From Eulemur rufifrons (lineage: Eukaryota > Chordata > Mammalia > Primates > Lemuridae), in NCBI RefSeq assembly GCF_041146395.1, contig NC_090989.1, positions 253,508,843 through 253,572,842 of the forward strand: a stretch of 64,000 nt of DNA. The letters run 5' to 3'. Shown in pieces: positions 13,285 through 25,399 of the stretch. The notes beneath the pieces were generated by a model, which was not told the origin of the DNA, ran no database searches, and saw only the letters and a list, made by a program, of their open reading frames with translations. How positions within the stretch are numbered: the stretch's first letter is position 1; each line of letters starts with the position of its first letter. Made by a program: the position numbers and the translations under genes.

Positions 13285-14279
13285 AGAAGACGGCTCAGCC
13301 TGTTCCTCCTGAGCTATTGCACTGTCTGGTCATCCTGGTCCCTGTCACTCCTGCCAAAGCTTGACCTTAGACCCCGTGCTCCCACCAAGTTCCTCCCTGT
13401 CAGAGAGGTCACACCCACTTTGAAGAGACTTCTCCTGCCCACCAACTTCAATTATACTCCCCAGCTCCCCCCATTCTGCCGACCCAGCCCAAAACTCAAG
13501 AAGCCTCCTTACTGTCAGCCAGTTCCTAAGGACGCCCACGGAAGCCTCACTCGGCCCCTCTCTGGGCAGGGCCCAACTGCTCCCTGCCCTCGGGCTGTCC
13601 CGTCAGCCATGCCCAGCTCTGCCCCTCGAGGGAGGCCTCCCCCAGCCAGGCCGGCGCCCCCAGGTGCCCTTGGGCCTGCTCCCTCTTCCACGGGACTCAC
13701 AGGCTGGGCTTTTCCCACAGCTCAGAGCCTGGGAAGGGCAGAATGTCACCTCCACGGAGGGCCTCCTTGGGCAAGGTCACTGTCTGGTCACCGAGAAGGG
13801 CTTGGCACAGAGTAAAGCCTCAGGGGGCACAGGGCTGACTCAAGTGTATGCACCAGGGGTCCTTGGAGACCCTCCCCTTGAGGACTCCACATGTACTGGG
13901 CACAGGCAGCCTCACTGGGACCTGCACCACCCTCTGCAGAGTCTTCCAGTAGAGAACTGGCTTCGTTCTGCTCTGGCTTTCTGAAAATCAGCCGCAGCAC
14001 CCATCAGCTGAGCCTGTAAGAACACCCAGGCTGCCTTGGGGAGGATGGCAAGCTGGGAACAGCCTGCCTCTTGGGGCATTCACCCCGACCCCGACCCATC
14101 CCCGACCCATGGGTGCTCTTGCTGCTCTCACCCCTGCCAGCACCTCCACTTGCTTTCTTTATAGGGGAGGGAGGCATTAAAGTCTGTCACTTCCTAGAGA
14201 AGGCTTGGGAACCCTCCTAATCATCATTCATTGATTTAACAAATATTGATAAAATGTTTACTCTGTACCAGATAAGATT

Positions 14280-14335
14280 TTTTTAATAAATAAATATTTT
14301 TATTTATTTTTTATTTTATTTTATTTTATTTTTTT
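14280..14335. repeat. AT-rich (TTTTA)n tract
   Basis: Runs of ttatttta units adjoin the poly-T head of the next antisense Alu. Confidence 0.85.
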
Positions 14336-14622
14336 TGAGACAGGGTCTTGCCCTCCAGGCTGGGGTGCAGTGGCATCATCATAGCTCACTGCAACCTCAA
14401 ACTCCTGGGCTCAATCAATCCTCCACCTCAGCCTCCCAAGTTGCTGGGATTGCAGGTGCTCACCACCATGCCCAGCTAATTTTTTTTTAATTTTTTATTT
14501 TTTGTAGAGACAGGGTCTCACCATGTTGCCCAAGCTGGTCTTGAACTCCTGGACTCAAGCGATCCTCCCGCCTACCCTCCCAAAGTGCTGGGATTATAGG
14601 CTTGAGCCACCGTGCTTGACCT
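14325..14622 (-). mobile_element. Alu (AluJ-like), antisense
   Basis: A full dimer reading from 'tttttgagacagggtcttgc' to 'gattataggcttgagccacc'. The right monomer has 'catcatcatagctcactgca', the old AluJ form, so it predates the strepsirrhine variants found elsewhere in the window. Confidence 0.93.
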
Positions 14623-15765
14623 ACTTATTTCCATATTTTTAAAAATAAAATAAAACAAAACAGGGGTTAGGGTGATGACCAGGACAGGCCTCTCTTTACA
14701 ATCCAAAGAGGGCGGCCCACTTTAGTCAAGCGATCCCACAGATGAACACAGGATTCCAAACTGTGATTGATGCTCAGGAGAAAAAAGCACGTAGAAATAC
14801 AATCATATGACCATGTACAGCGGGGGAGGGGAGTGAATACATGTGAGGAAGAGTCAGGGACATCCCCAAGGGATAGCCACGCTTGAACTGCAAGTAAAGG
14901 ACGAGGGGTCGCAGGGCAGAAGGTGGGCGGAGGGTGCCACGCAGAGGAGACTGTCCCGTACGAAGGCCCCAAGACAGGAAGGGAAGGCAGAGAGGGAGGG
15001 AGGGAAGAGACCCCAGGAGATTGTGGAGAGGGGGCCAGAGACAGAACCTGAGCCTTGCTGCAGGAGCCGAGGGGACACCCCGGAGAGGGCTGGGGAAACA
15101 ACTACTCTCCACGGGTCTCAGTCCCAGGGCCTGAATCGCTCGTTCCTTTAGATCAGGCCATACTTTCTGAACTCTGCTCCCAAGCCTCTTCTTTTGGTAG
15201 AAACTAGGGGTCAGCAAAGGTGGGAGTTTGCATTTGTGAGTGTTTGAAGGTGATGAGCTGGAGTCCAACTGTCGGCCACAGGTGACCCAACACACCCATA
15301 TGAAATAGAAACCCTTCCTCTTTGACATGTGCCTGGTTTTCCAGACAGACACACCAGCACGCACACATGCCTCCTCCTCCAGGACGCCTTCGTTCATGCC
15401 GCAGCCAGGGCCCCAGCTCCGATTCTCAGGGCTCTCACCACTTTCTCCCTTATCTTAGGGGCCAAGTCCCCTGGGCCCTTCACTCCCATACTGTGCTCTT
15501 AGCGACCTTCAGGGAAAAGACTGCAGGTAATTCATCTCTCTCCTCCACAAGGAATATTTGTGGGATAGATAAACAAATCGGTAATACCTGTGACAACCAC
15601 CTTCACTCTGCAAGTCTGGTCTGCAAATGTCAGGGTGCCTCCCTCTGACCTCACTCATTCATTCTTCCCTCGGCCAAGCTCAGCGTTCGCGAGCACTAAT
15701 GCTAGGGATACAGGCAAAAGCTGAGCCAGCCCTTGACCTCACAGCGTCATGTCCAACAGAGGAGG

Positions 15766-15809
15766 CAATTATTCAATTATTTCAATTATTCAATTATTTC
15801 AATTATTCA
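15766..15809. repeat. 17-bp tandem repeat
   Basis: The unit attcaattatttcaatt is repeated about 2.6 times. Confidence 0.85.
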
Positions 15810-16909
15810 CTGAAAAATAATCAGACCAGTAAAGGTGCAAGTATCAGCCAAGATAAGTATTCTGACAAAAAGGTACACGGTTCTAAGAGGGTGGGGACAT
15901 GCCGACAGGCCTCCGGTGTCACAGACAGTGAATGCACAGTGACAATGAGCCACACAACCAGATTATATGCTCACAGACAGATACGAAAATGAATACCAAA
16001 ACTCATCCCCTTGCACGAGGGCAGGTCTGAACCTCCAGGCCTCCGGTGTAAGCTTCCGTAGCATTGCTCATCTGCGCTGCAAAGATGCTGTCTGACTTAA
16101 TTGGAGAATGTGGTCTTGGAGGCAGACTACAGAAATGCTCAGACCCATTTTATTCCAGGGAGAAAAATCTGAACTCACAATATGAATGGTATGCTTAAAT
16201 ATATGGACAGACACAGGCAAAAGTACAAAGGTATACAGGGGGCATGGTATCTTTAAATCTTTTTTTTCTACTCCAAATCAAATAATATGTAATAGACCCA
16301 GTGCTGGGCTTAGTCAACCATGGCTCGTAGAATTAACATTCTGGAAGCTAGCTTCAGGGGAGCAAGGGGCAGGAAGCCCCGTCTCAGGGAGCAAAGAAAT
16401 GCTGGCTTTAAATTTCAGGTTAAACCAATGTTATTCACAACCCGGCTTTGAAGCTAAAAGCTTTACACAATTGGGTCTGGTCACGCAAAGAGGAGGAAGC
16501 CAAACAGCCTCAGATGCCCATCTGTCAAGAGAAAGCTGTCTCTTGTGTGTCTTAAAAGATCATAAACCCATTGCGTTTTCTTCAGAGCACAGCAGATTCA
16601 GAGGTTTTGCATTTTTCTTGGAGGGTTCTGGTTTGCTTCTTTAAAAATCATCATGTATTTTTATGCCTGCAGATGCTCACTGGGAGGAAAAAAATAAAAA
16701 CAAACAGGAATCTCCGAAATCCCTTCTGGCACCACGGCCTTCGGGAGGCAACCCCAGCGGGAGGCTGAGGCACCCCAGGAAAGGAGGCTAGAGTCACTGG
16801 GTCGGCCGTCAGCCTTTCTCAGAGTCCCATGTCACTACAGAGCCCTTACAGGGCCTCCTTCATGCTCACAGCTGATCCTCAGCATGGCAGGGCGGTGGCA
16901 GGGCCCAGT

Positions 16910-17045
16910 GGGAAAAGGGTTGGGAGCCAGCAGACCTGGGTTCTAGCCCCAGCTCTGCCCTTCCTTGCTGTGTGAGCCCAGGCAAGTTCTTCTCCCTCTC
17001 TGGGCTTCAGAGCCCCATTAGTAAGCTAAGAAGGCTGAGTCAGTC
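16910..17045 (+). mobile_element. MIR fragment
   Basis: 'cagacctgggttctagcccc', 'agctctgcccttccttgctg' and 'cccaggcaagttcttctccc' are in MIR order. Confidence 0.8.
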
Positions 17046-17974
17046 ACTCCTAACCCTTTTCTCCTCCAAAATCCACCTAGATTTTGTTTGCTAAATAGTA
17101 TTATATTAAGTGAGCATTAACTTATTTTCCCATTCCGGCTGTTTGTGCAGTCTTTGTAGGGGACTCCCTCCCCGGTATCCATTCTGCCCCTAAATGGCTG
17201 TCCGGGCCAACCAAGGGGATCCCATTGTCTTTGCCGATGGTCAGTCTAGGGACAAACATACATGTGAGGGGTAGCCTGCTGGGGGGTTTGTGGGAAAAGG
17301 CGGACAGGAAATCTCCTTTTCTTCACTGGGATGCATGTGCTCTTAAGCTTTTGAAATTGTGAAAATATCTACTGTTTTTATGCACTACAACACCCCTCAC
17401 CCTACCCCAGGTGCAAGGTCATCTCCAGATCAGCCCATGTGCTGCTTCTCCCCCCAGGGCTTTGGCACCCACTGCGTCCCCACACCTGCCTCCCCCATTG
17501 AGGCTGGGGGACAGAGCCAGGTCTTGGCAGGTCATCTGCCACAGGAACCCAGAGCAGGGGTGGCTGGGAAGACTGCACTGATGTGACCTGGGGCATCGCC
17601 AACTTGGGTCAAGTGAGCCCAAGGAGCTTGAAGCTGTCTCCACAGGTGGCTGCAGTGGCTAATTCTACAAGCAATCCATAAAGCAGAGAGCAGCCAAATT
17701 CACACCATGCTCATTTGCAACTTCAAGAAATTGTTTCAGATGCAACTTTTAAGAAGCTTGCTGAGGACAGTAGTGCCTCCAGAATTTCTCCCTAGGGGGG
17801 ACTAGGCATGACCTTGGGTTATAAAGGGAGAGGGAGTCAGGGGACTTATTCTGGGGCTATGTTAGCAAAATTCCTTACATTATATTGAGAAAGCATCATC
17901 TATCCCTAGCAAAGAATGAAGGGGCACTGACACAAGTTTCTCCAAGCCCACCCCCATCCTCACCCTGGATGGAG

Positions 17975-18200
17975 CACTGTTCAGTGCCAGGCACTATTCC
18001 AAGTTATTTTTGCAGCCCTTGGTTTCTTTGATCCTCAGAACATCTGCGTGAAGTATGTATTCTTGTTCCATTTTACAGAAGGGAAAACTGAGGCTCAGGG
18101 AGTTTGAGTCACTGAGGTCCTTCAGCTCCTAAGTAGTGACGCTGGGATTTGCACTGGGACCTCGTGTCTGCAGATACAGTGCTCATTACACTTCCCTTTA
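17975..18200 (-). mobile_element. MIR, antisense
   Basis: 'gttccattttacagaaggga' followed by 'aaactgaggctcagggagtt' is the reversed MIR core. Confidence 0.8.
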
Positions 18201-18224
18201 CTCTTCATGTCAGCTACTAAGAAA

Positions 18225-18360
18225 ACCCCCAGTTTCCTCATCTGGAAACTGGAAACGATGGTATGCAGGGCCACCCACGGGGCTTTTGTAAGGATTAAAT
18301 GAGATAATCTCCGTGACATGTGTAGCACAGTACCTGGCCCAAAGTTTAGTGTCCAGACAA
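18225..18360 (+). mobile_element. MIR 3' half
   Basis: 'ccagtttcctcatctggaaa', 'aaggattaaatgagataatc' and 'gcacagtacctggcccaaag' are in MIR order. Confidence 0.8.
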
Positions 18361-18419
18361 TGCTAACTGCTGCCATCACCATTTTCATAAGGAAAACCCA
18401 TCCAAGGCTTCCCTAGGAC

Positions 18420-18660
18420 AAAGCCCAAGGCCCCCCAGCCTCCACGATCCTGCCCCTCTCCATTCACCCCACATGCCCTCCCAGCAGGCTACTTGTCAGC
18501 CCTCAAGTGTCCCTTCACCAATGCTCCCCAGTGCCACCGTGCATTCTGTCCCCTTGCTGGCACACCCTGCCCATCAATACTCAGTCTAAAAGCTACCCCT
18601 CTCTAAGCCTGCCTTCAGTCCAAAGGCTGAATTAGTCACCCTTTCTTCTGGGTCCCCTCA
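18420..18660 (+). mobile_element. L2 fragment
   Basis: C/T-rich L2-like wording ('atcctgcccctctccattca', 'tctctaagcctgccttcagt') lies between MIRs. Decayed. Confidence 0.5.
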
Positions 18661-18689
18661 GCAGGTTGCACGGGCCACCTCTATGGCCT

Positions 18690-18810
18690 GGAGTTTATGC
18701 TTCACAATCCATCCTGTGAACTTGGTCTTCTTTCCCATTTTAAAGGTGAGGAAATTGGCACAGAGAAATTAAGTAACTTGCTCAAGGTCACACAGCAAAT
18801 CCACAGCAGA
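18690..18810 (-). mobile_element. MIR, antisense
   Basis: 'aggtgaggaaattggcacag' then 'aacttgctcaaggtcacaca' is the reversed core. Confidence 0.85.
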
Positions 18811-18866
18811 GCACTTGCACTCCTCATACATGGATGAAAGTGAAGCTGAGCACTGACAGACGAGGC

Positions 18867-19105
18867 ATAATGGGGAAGCCTGGGCTCTCCAAACTCAGAC
18901 AGACCCAGGTTCAAATCCCAGAACTCTGTCTCTTACAAGCCCATGATATTTGAACAACTTCTTCGCCCTCTCTAGTCCTCACTTTTCTTATCTGTAAATG
19001 GGATAATGATGGCATCTGGAGTTGAGGAAAGAATTGAACAAGAATATATGTAAAATACTTTGCATAACACCTGACACATAGTAAATGCTCAATAAACATG
19101 AGCCA
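18867..19105 (+). mobile_element. MIR, nearly complete
   Basis: 'cccaggttcaaatcccagaa', 'cttatctgtaaatgggataa' and the tail 'tagtaaatgctcaataaaca' are all present. Confidence 0.88.
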
Positions 19106-19139
19106 TTTCTAGGATTATTTCTTTCTTTCCCTTCTAAAA

Positions 19140-19222
19140 GTATGAGCTGAGGGCAGAGCCCATGTCTGATTTACCTCAAGCATAGGAGATGCTAATCAAT
19201 GTTTGCTAACTGAATGAGTGAC
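19140..19222 (+). mobile_element. L2 3' end
   Basis: 'gagggcagagcccatgtctg' runs to 'tgtttgctaactgaatgagt', the L2 terminus. Confidence 0.65.
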
Positions 19223-20409
19223 CCAGGGAGACTTGAGGGGTTGCAGGGCTGTACGATTCAGAGGAACTCAGCAGGAGGACAGTCTCTGGCATCATCAGAG
19301 AACTCAGGAGTGACCTCCTCCTCCTGATCCTGGAGGAGGAAAGAGTGAAGCAACTAAGAGTTTATGTTCCACCTACTTCCAAGAAAGATTTGAGGCAGTT
19401 CATAAAATTTTGAACTAGAGAGGATGATAAACTACTAAGACTCAGGTGAGCTCTAAGCCTCCTGGCAGCACAAACCAAAAGGAAAATGCATCAAGTCATA
19501 TATTGCTCAGAGTCCAACAACAACAAAATGCCATTCACATACTCAAACTCAAACCAATTCACAGAGCTTCTGCTCTCTGCATGGTGCTGTTTGGGGTGCT
19601 TAGAGTGACCCAGAAATGACCAACAAGAGGAACAGGGTGTCCTGGAGAAGAGATCATCCGAGGCAGGTCTGGGAGGCAAGGTGCCAAGGTAAGGGGATGA
19701 GATTCCAGGCATGGGCAACCAGTTGGCAAACATTTCTAGGACATTTGCTGCGAGCTGGGCCCCATGCTGGGAGCCAGGGTGGCAGGGGTGGAAATTTCCG
19801 GTGGGAGCCCACCACCAAAATCAATGTTCCAAGTGATTTTCTAAATCCTGTCCTAAACTGGGGCCACAGACTGAGCAAAATCAAAGTGGCATGGAGGAAA
19901 ATTCCATTGGAACTACCATTATTCAGCCATTAGTTTCACTCAATCTTCCCTCTCAGAGAAGGAAAACGCAAAACTGTAAAACTGCCAAATATGTTCAGGC
20001 TTGACCAGAGTGAATCTGATTGTGCCGGGTGTTACCCAGTGAGTCATAAGCTGTCAGTGAGCAGACGGCCCCAAGGGCTGGATTCCACACCCAGGGATGT
20101 CAAAGGTGAGGCCAGATGGCAAAGGGATTTGTCTGGGGTCAGACTGCAGATCCGAGGTGAGGTGAGCTGGGCCCAGGACATGAGGTCCCCAATCCTGCCC
20201 GAAGCCTCACGGATCTGCTCATTCCTGAGCAACCTGCTGGGGGTCTGACCCTGCCCTTGGCACCAGCGCTCTATAGAGAGGGGTTCAAGTCTTAGCCCCT
20301 GCCCTTGACTGGAGGATGTGGACAAGTGAATTATTACAATGTTGTAAGATAAATGTTGGGAGTCTGAGAAGCAGAGACAGTCCTGGGAGCCAAATAGAAG
20401 TAGCCAAAC

Positions 20410-20640
20410 CTATTCGGAGCTTACTCTGAGAGGCCCTGTTCTTACCTTACCTATTGAATCCTCATAAAACCTATGATGTTAAGTCTGTTATTGCCTCCTC
20501 CCATTTTACAGAGGAGGAAACTGAGGCACAGGGACGTTAAATAATTTGCCCGGGGTCACACAGCTAAGAAGTGGAGGATCTAGGATTTGAACCTGAGCCT
20601 CTGGTTCCAGAGTCTGCCCCTGGCCCTACACTAAATCACT
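20410..20640 (-). mobile_element. MIR, antisense, nearly complete
   Basis: 'cccattttacagaggaggaa', 'tttgcccggggtcacacagc' and 'gatttgaacctgagcctctg' cover the reversed element. Confidence 0.88.
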
Positions 20641-20814
20641 CCACTGAATCCAGACTGGGTCCCCTGGAAAAGACGTAGCCTGAGTCTTAAGGATGAGTAG
20701 GAAGGAGTTAGCCAAAGAGGGAAGAGGAAGTTCATTCCAACCAGGAAGAAGAGTATACACAAAGGCCTAAGAAGCCCTGGCTGCATTTCAGTATGATTAG
20801 AATGCAGGAGTTGG

Positions 20815-22300
20815 GGGTGGGGAAGGGAGTAAAGCGTGCAAGGCTCTTTCGTCTCTGTCTAGCCGCTCAGCACCATTATTCATTATCCAGAATCTAATAC
20901 ACATTCTGATATACAAACAGTACAAACACATTATTGAAGCTTTCACGGTGCTGGTATGAAGAGATGTGATGTCTTTGTGCTGAAATGAATCAAGATGACC
21001 TCGAAGAATAGGCAGAAAGGAAGTAATACCTTGTGCATTGCCCCAGGACAAGTCTGTTCTCGCTAATCCATACTGTCCAAGTCCATTACCTCGTACAGTG
21101 GTACCTAATTACTCCACCTTACAGAGAGATATGCACGCTAATTAGGAAGGATGTTAAGCACCATAGTGAAAATATTCCAAAGCAAATGAAATATTACTAG
21201 AAGCAAAAGGGTGATTTGTTTCTGTGAATCGTGCTTCCAAATGAGATCAAAGACTGCTAAAGGCTTCATTTTAATTATACCTGGAAGGACTTTTCCTTTA
21301 TGCATCGCTTTTTGGCTTTCACACACACAGTAGTCTGCCCCCCATCCCCCATGGCACAGAAATAAATAAACAAATGGGCGTAAAAATCATATTTACTCTG
21401 ATATCTTTGCATTATCCCGGTTTGAGTTTTTAAATTACTGTCTTTATTTTTTTCCCCAGGATGATATAACTAAAAAGAAGGTTCATATTTTGAAGTGTAT
21501 CTATCTGATCATTGCACAAATGTTTTCAGGAGAAATCACTATATTTCTCCAAGATGGGTATGGGTTTTTGTCATAGATCAAAGTGAGAGGGAGGAAAAAA
21601 AGATAAATCATCAGAGATCCAAAAATACTTTTCATTTGGAGAAGATATCAGGCCATTTCGATGGGGCTGATGGAGTCCCGTTCTGTCTCCATTACCCGCC
21701 GCAGGCAGCCCCAGCCAAGGAGGCAACGACTGAGATTATATTCCCCATAAGATGGTCCCCGATATATATATATATATGATCTTCAACCTCTATTGATTGA
21801 CCAATTTCACAAGCAAAGACTGGTGAAATGAAGCTGAAATGAACATCATGCTTTAACTCATTGAACCTATCAGGCCTGAGTTAATCTCACTGTCCACTGT
21901 CTCTGATAGAATTCAATTGATCAATCATGTTTCGGTGATAGTACCATTTCACTGGCTTATTGCTTCTTCATTTCAGAGCTTGACCTGTTAGATATACTCG
22001 GACTGGCTTGACTCCTCTTGGATACACAGAGATCAGCCTCTGTCTGCCAACGTGTGTCATCTCCTGTCCCAGCTGAAAAGAACCTGAGAGGCTTTTGTGT
22101 ATAACTGTGGTATGTTTTCCCACCAAACGCCCGCACACAAATGGTGGATTTATGATGGCATGGAATTGAGCAGGCACAGATTATAAGAGGGGCTCTTCAT
22201 TCTTCATGGAAGCACCATTATTTCTCTTTTACATAGTTAAATCGACTTGTTCGGGCTCTGAACTCGGGAGGGGCATATTCTTGTATCATACTGGCCGGCG
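20815..22300. promoter_or_regulatory. Long repeat-free AT-rich block, candidate conserved noncoding DNA
   Basis: About 1.5 kb with no recognisable transposon, lying between a MIR at 20.4-20.6 kb and another at 22.37 kb. It is rich in ATTA/TAAT cores (ctaattactcc, gctaattagg, ttttaattatac) and PBX/GATA-like sites. It contains a perfect palindrome ATTGATCAAT (21916-21925) and a short (TA)n at 21763-21777. The function is inferred from composition only. Confidence 0.4.
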
Positions 22301-22369
22301 TGTATGCCTGGACAGAGTAAAGCACATTTGAAAATAATAACAACAGCAATAATAATCATAACATTTGCC

Positions 22370-22570
22370 AAAACATTCATCAGTTTATCTGATTCTCATC
22401 ACAGCCTCAAGAGATGAGCAAGACATTACAGCTACCATTTTACAGATGAGAACAGGGGCTCAGAGAGGGGCACGTGGCTTGCCCAAGGTCACACAGCAGA
22501 GTTTTCGGGCCACTCGAGACTGGGAGCCCTGGTGTCTCAACTGCCCAGTGTCTCTTACCCTACTGAGGCC
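22370..22570 (-). mobile_element. MIR, antisense
   Basis: 'accattttacagatgagaac' and 'ggcttgcccaaggtcacaca' are the reversed core. Confidence 0.85.
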
Positions 22571-22679
22571 GACCTCCAGGCAATTTCAGAACTGCTGAGC
22601 CATTTGGGGAAGAACACTTTGTCCCTGATGACTTAGAGGAAATAAACATCCTCAAAATTCAATTTAGAGTATTATAGAG

Positions 22680-22815
22680 CTTAAGGTGGACTCCAAGATT
22701 ATGTGCAGCTTCCTGTACAACTTGGATACTGAGGCCCAGAGAGGAGTAAACTGTTGCCCAAAGTCACCAAGACACTTGGCAGCCTAAAAGGGATTTGAAC
22801 CCAGACCCCGGGGCC
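22680..22815 (-). mobile_element. MIR-like fragment, antisense
   Basis: 'tactgaggcccagagaggag' and 'gggatttgaacccagacccc' fit reversed MIR, diverged. Confidence 0.65.
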
Positions 22816-22859
22816 CTCAGCTCAGGACTTTTTCCACTTTCTCTTGATGCCTTCCTAAT

Positions 22860-23560
22860 TTATGTCAAACCAGTGAGCTCCTATCAACAGGGAGAACTTC
22901 ATTCTCCACTGTCACCATGGCCCAATGCGCTGTTATGATTCCTTTGCGGCATTTAATTAATTTTCCCAACTCCAAGCCAAGACTACACTTTGGGAAATCA
23001 GGGGACAGCGGCTCACCCCGGCTGGCTGCCCGAGGGAGGTGGCTCTTGGAGACACAAGACTGAGCCCAGCATGAGGGTCTCTGGAGGAGGCCAGGGCAAT
23101 GACAGTTTGCAAATAAGCCCCGCATCTGCTCAGAGCTGGCAGAGTCTGCAAACACACTAATGGACTTTCCTCTGCCTGCAGGGAGCGAGGGAGAAGCCAT
23201 AAATAAAGCAGGCGCCTCTGGGGGGAGCCATTGCTGAAGCCAGAAGCAGGGCTGGGGAGGAGGGGCTTGAGAGTTGGGGAGAGGCTTCGGGCCACCCACC
23301 GCACCGCACTGCCTCCTTTCCCTGCAAAATGACAGCCCATGTTCCCGCAGCCCCAAGCCCCACATCCCAGATTCCCCAGTTTCTGTTCCAAACAGTCGGC
23401 CCCTTGTCTGATCATATTGATACATTCACAATTCACTCTGGACACAGAAGGGTTGGGGGCGTGGGGCCTCCTATGGCCTGATCTGGCCACTGTGTAGAGA
23501 CCCCATTGGAGGGAGATGGGACAGAGGCCCAGGGGTGGGTGGAGGCCCCTCACTCAGGAC
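22860..23560. promoter_or_regulatory. Repeat-free GC/AT mosaic block
   Basis: There is no transposon here. It has a TTAATTAA palindrome (22953-22960), a cataaataaagc site, and unusually long overlapping minus-strand frames (22865-23425 and 22957-23553) that have no splice support or family resemblance. It may be conserved noncoding DNA. Confidence 0.3.
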
Positions 23561-23789
23561 AGAGCTAATGGTGGGAATGGCTACCCAGAGACGGGGGCAG
23601 TATCAGGGGATGATTAGGAGGGAAAGTCTGGGGAGTTAGTGACTCACTGGAGGTAGGGGACAGAATGCACCTCTGAAGTTCCCTGTTAGAGGTTCTGGGC
23701 CGCCGCCCACTGATGCCCCATCTCACTCTGAGCAAAACCTATAGTCTCTCTTAGCTTACCAGAAGCGTGTGTATGGGTAACCCTCAGCA

Positions 23790-24270
23790 ACCCCACCTCT
23801 CTGGCTTCACTTCCTCCCACTCTCCCCTTGCTTATTCTGCTCTATCCACACTGGCCTCCTGACTGTTCCTCAATCAGGTCAAGCACACTCCCTACCTCAG
23901 GGCCTTTGCACTTGCTGTTCCCACTCTCTGGAACATTCCTCTTCCAGATATCTACTTGACTTACTCTTCCCTCCCTTAGAGTCTCTGCTCTAATGTCATC
24001 TCATCATTAAGACCACCCTCCATAAAACAGCAAATGCCCTACCCCACCCCTCTTCATCCCCTGTCTCCTTACCTAGCTTTGTTATCCTCCAGAGCTTTTA
24101 ACAACATGCTGTTTACGTTCCTTATTTATTTATCCTCTCCTCCCTCATTAGAATGTCACTCATGTGAGCAAATATTTTTGTCTGTCTTGTTCATTGCTGT
24201 GTCCCCAGCACCTACCTAGAACAATGCCTGGCACACAGCAGGAATACAATAAATACTTGTAGAATGAATG
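23790..24270 (+). mobile_element. L2 LINE 3' end
   Basis: 'cagggcctttgcacttgctg', 'ttgctgtgtccccagcacct' and the terminal 'aatacttgtagaatgaatg' give a good L2 3' end. Confidence 0.88.
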
Positions 24271-24559
24271 TCATTGAAACTGGCAAAAATAAAAAATACA
24301 AAAAAGTACAAAGGAGACAGCTCCTCCTTGGTAACCTTCGGCTGCAGTGGTACGATGGCCACACCCTCCCTGCGGGCATCTGATGCTCCCCCTCCGTGCC
24401 TGTCCTGGGAAGGCAGAGCTCTCTAAGCAAAAACAAAGCGGGCTGCCAGGCCTTGCCTAGCACTGAGACCACAGTGCCAACACCAAGTCAGGAGCCAGTA
24501 AGTGGGTGAATGGCTCCTCAGGGAAGAGGTTCTGCCTTGGAAGTGTCCAAGTGACAAAA

Positions 24560-24690
24560 GGGGTGGAGCACAGGGTGCAAGCTCTGGCTCTGCCACTTGC
24601 CAGCTGTGTGACCTTATACTTTCCTCATCTCACCTGTGCAATGGGGTCAATAAATCATAAATCACGCCAAGCCTACAGCACTGGTCAGAG
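24560..24690 (+). mobile_element. MIR fragment
   Basis: 'tctggctctgccacttgcca' then 'gctgtgtgaccttatacttt', the MIR core. Confidence 0.8.
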
Positions 24691-24849
24691 CATGCAAGCT
24701 GGTGGACTCCGAATGAGACAGCAGTGTCTGCACAGCAAGCATCTCCTGTCAGTCCATGAGGACCAGGAGTGAAGACAGGAAAAAGGAAGCCATTTGCTTA
24801 ATTCAAAAGGACAAGATGTGTACAGAAAAGGTGCCTAGCTAAGCTGAAT

Positions 24850-25200
24850 CCCCAGTTCAAGCATTCATTTATCTGTTGCTGGTGCTCCAACTCCAAGCAT
24901 AGCCCTGTGAGGGAACCCAGTCCCAGCCCTCAGGGAGCACATTCTCTGGCAGGGAGACAAGGCCTGGAGATGGAGTTACAGTCCAAGCATGGCAAAGTAC
25001 CCTCAGAGGGCCCCAACGGCGAACAGCAGGAGTCCAGAGACAGAAAGAAGTTGTCTGTATGGAGAGAAGGGAGTCAGGGAAGGCTTCCTGGAGGGACTGG
25101 GGAGTATTTGAGCCAGGATTTGGACTTGGGTGCATGAGAGAGGAGGCAGAGGGCATCCCAGACAAGGATAAGATGTAGGTGGGGCTGTGCTCACTGCCTG
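24850..25200 (+). repeat. Ancient interspersed repeat, unclassified
   Basis: The wording 'cagccctcagggagcacatt' and 'ggaaggcttcctggagggac' belongs to a mammal-wide element. Related wording occurs at 27550-27650 and 31600-31950. I cannot name the family. Confidence 0.5.
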
Positions 25201-25399
25201 AGGCCCTCTGGGAGGTTAGCACCCATGGAGTAGGGTCATGTAGCTATCATAGCCCCACATATAAATCAGGCCGTGCTTCTTTGTCTCCCCAGGGCAGGTT
25301 TTGCACACAGTAGGTGCACAATATGTACAGATTTTGCTTTTTAACAGATTCACAGAACTTCCCAAAGGAAGGGGACCCTAGAGAGAGAGATCCATTTGC

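Noticed and set aside
13207..13815. 202-codon plus-strand open frame
   Set aside because: Its start is the CA microsatellite (His-Thr repeats) and the rest is Pro-rich chance translation of GC-rich intron.
14774..15397. 207-codon minus-strand open frame
   Set aside because: Low-complexity Leu/Ser/Pro translation in unique intron DNA with no motif, adjacent to an Alu.
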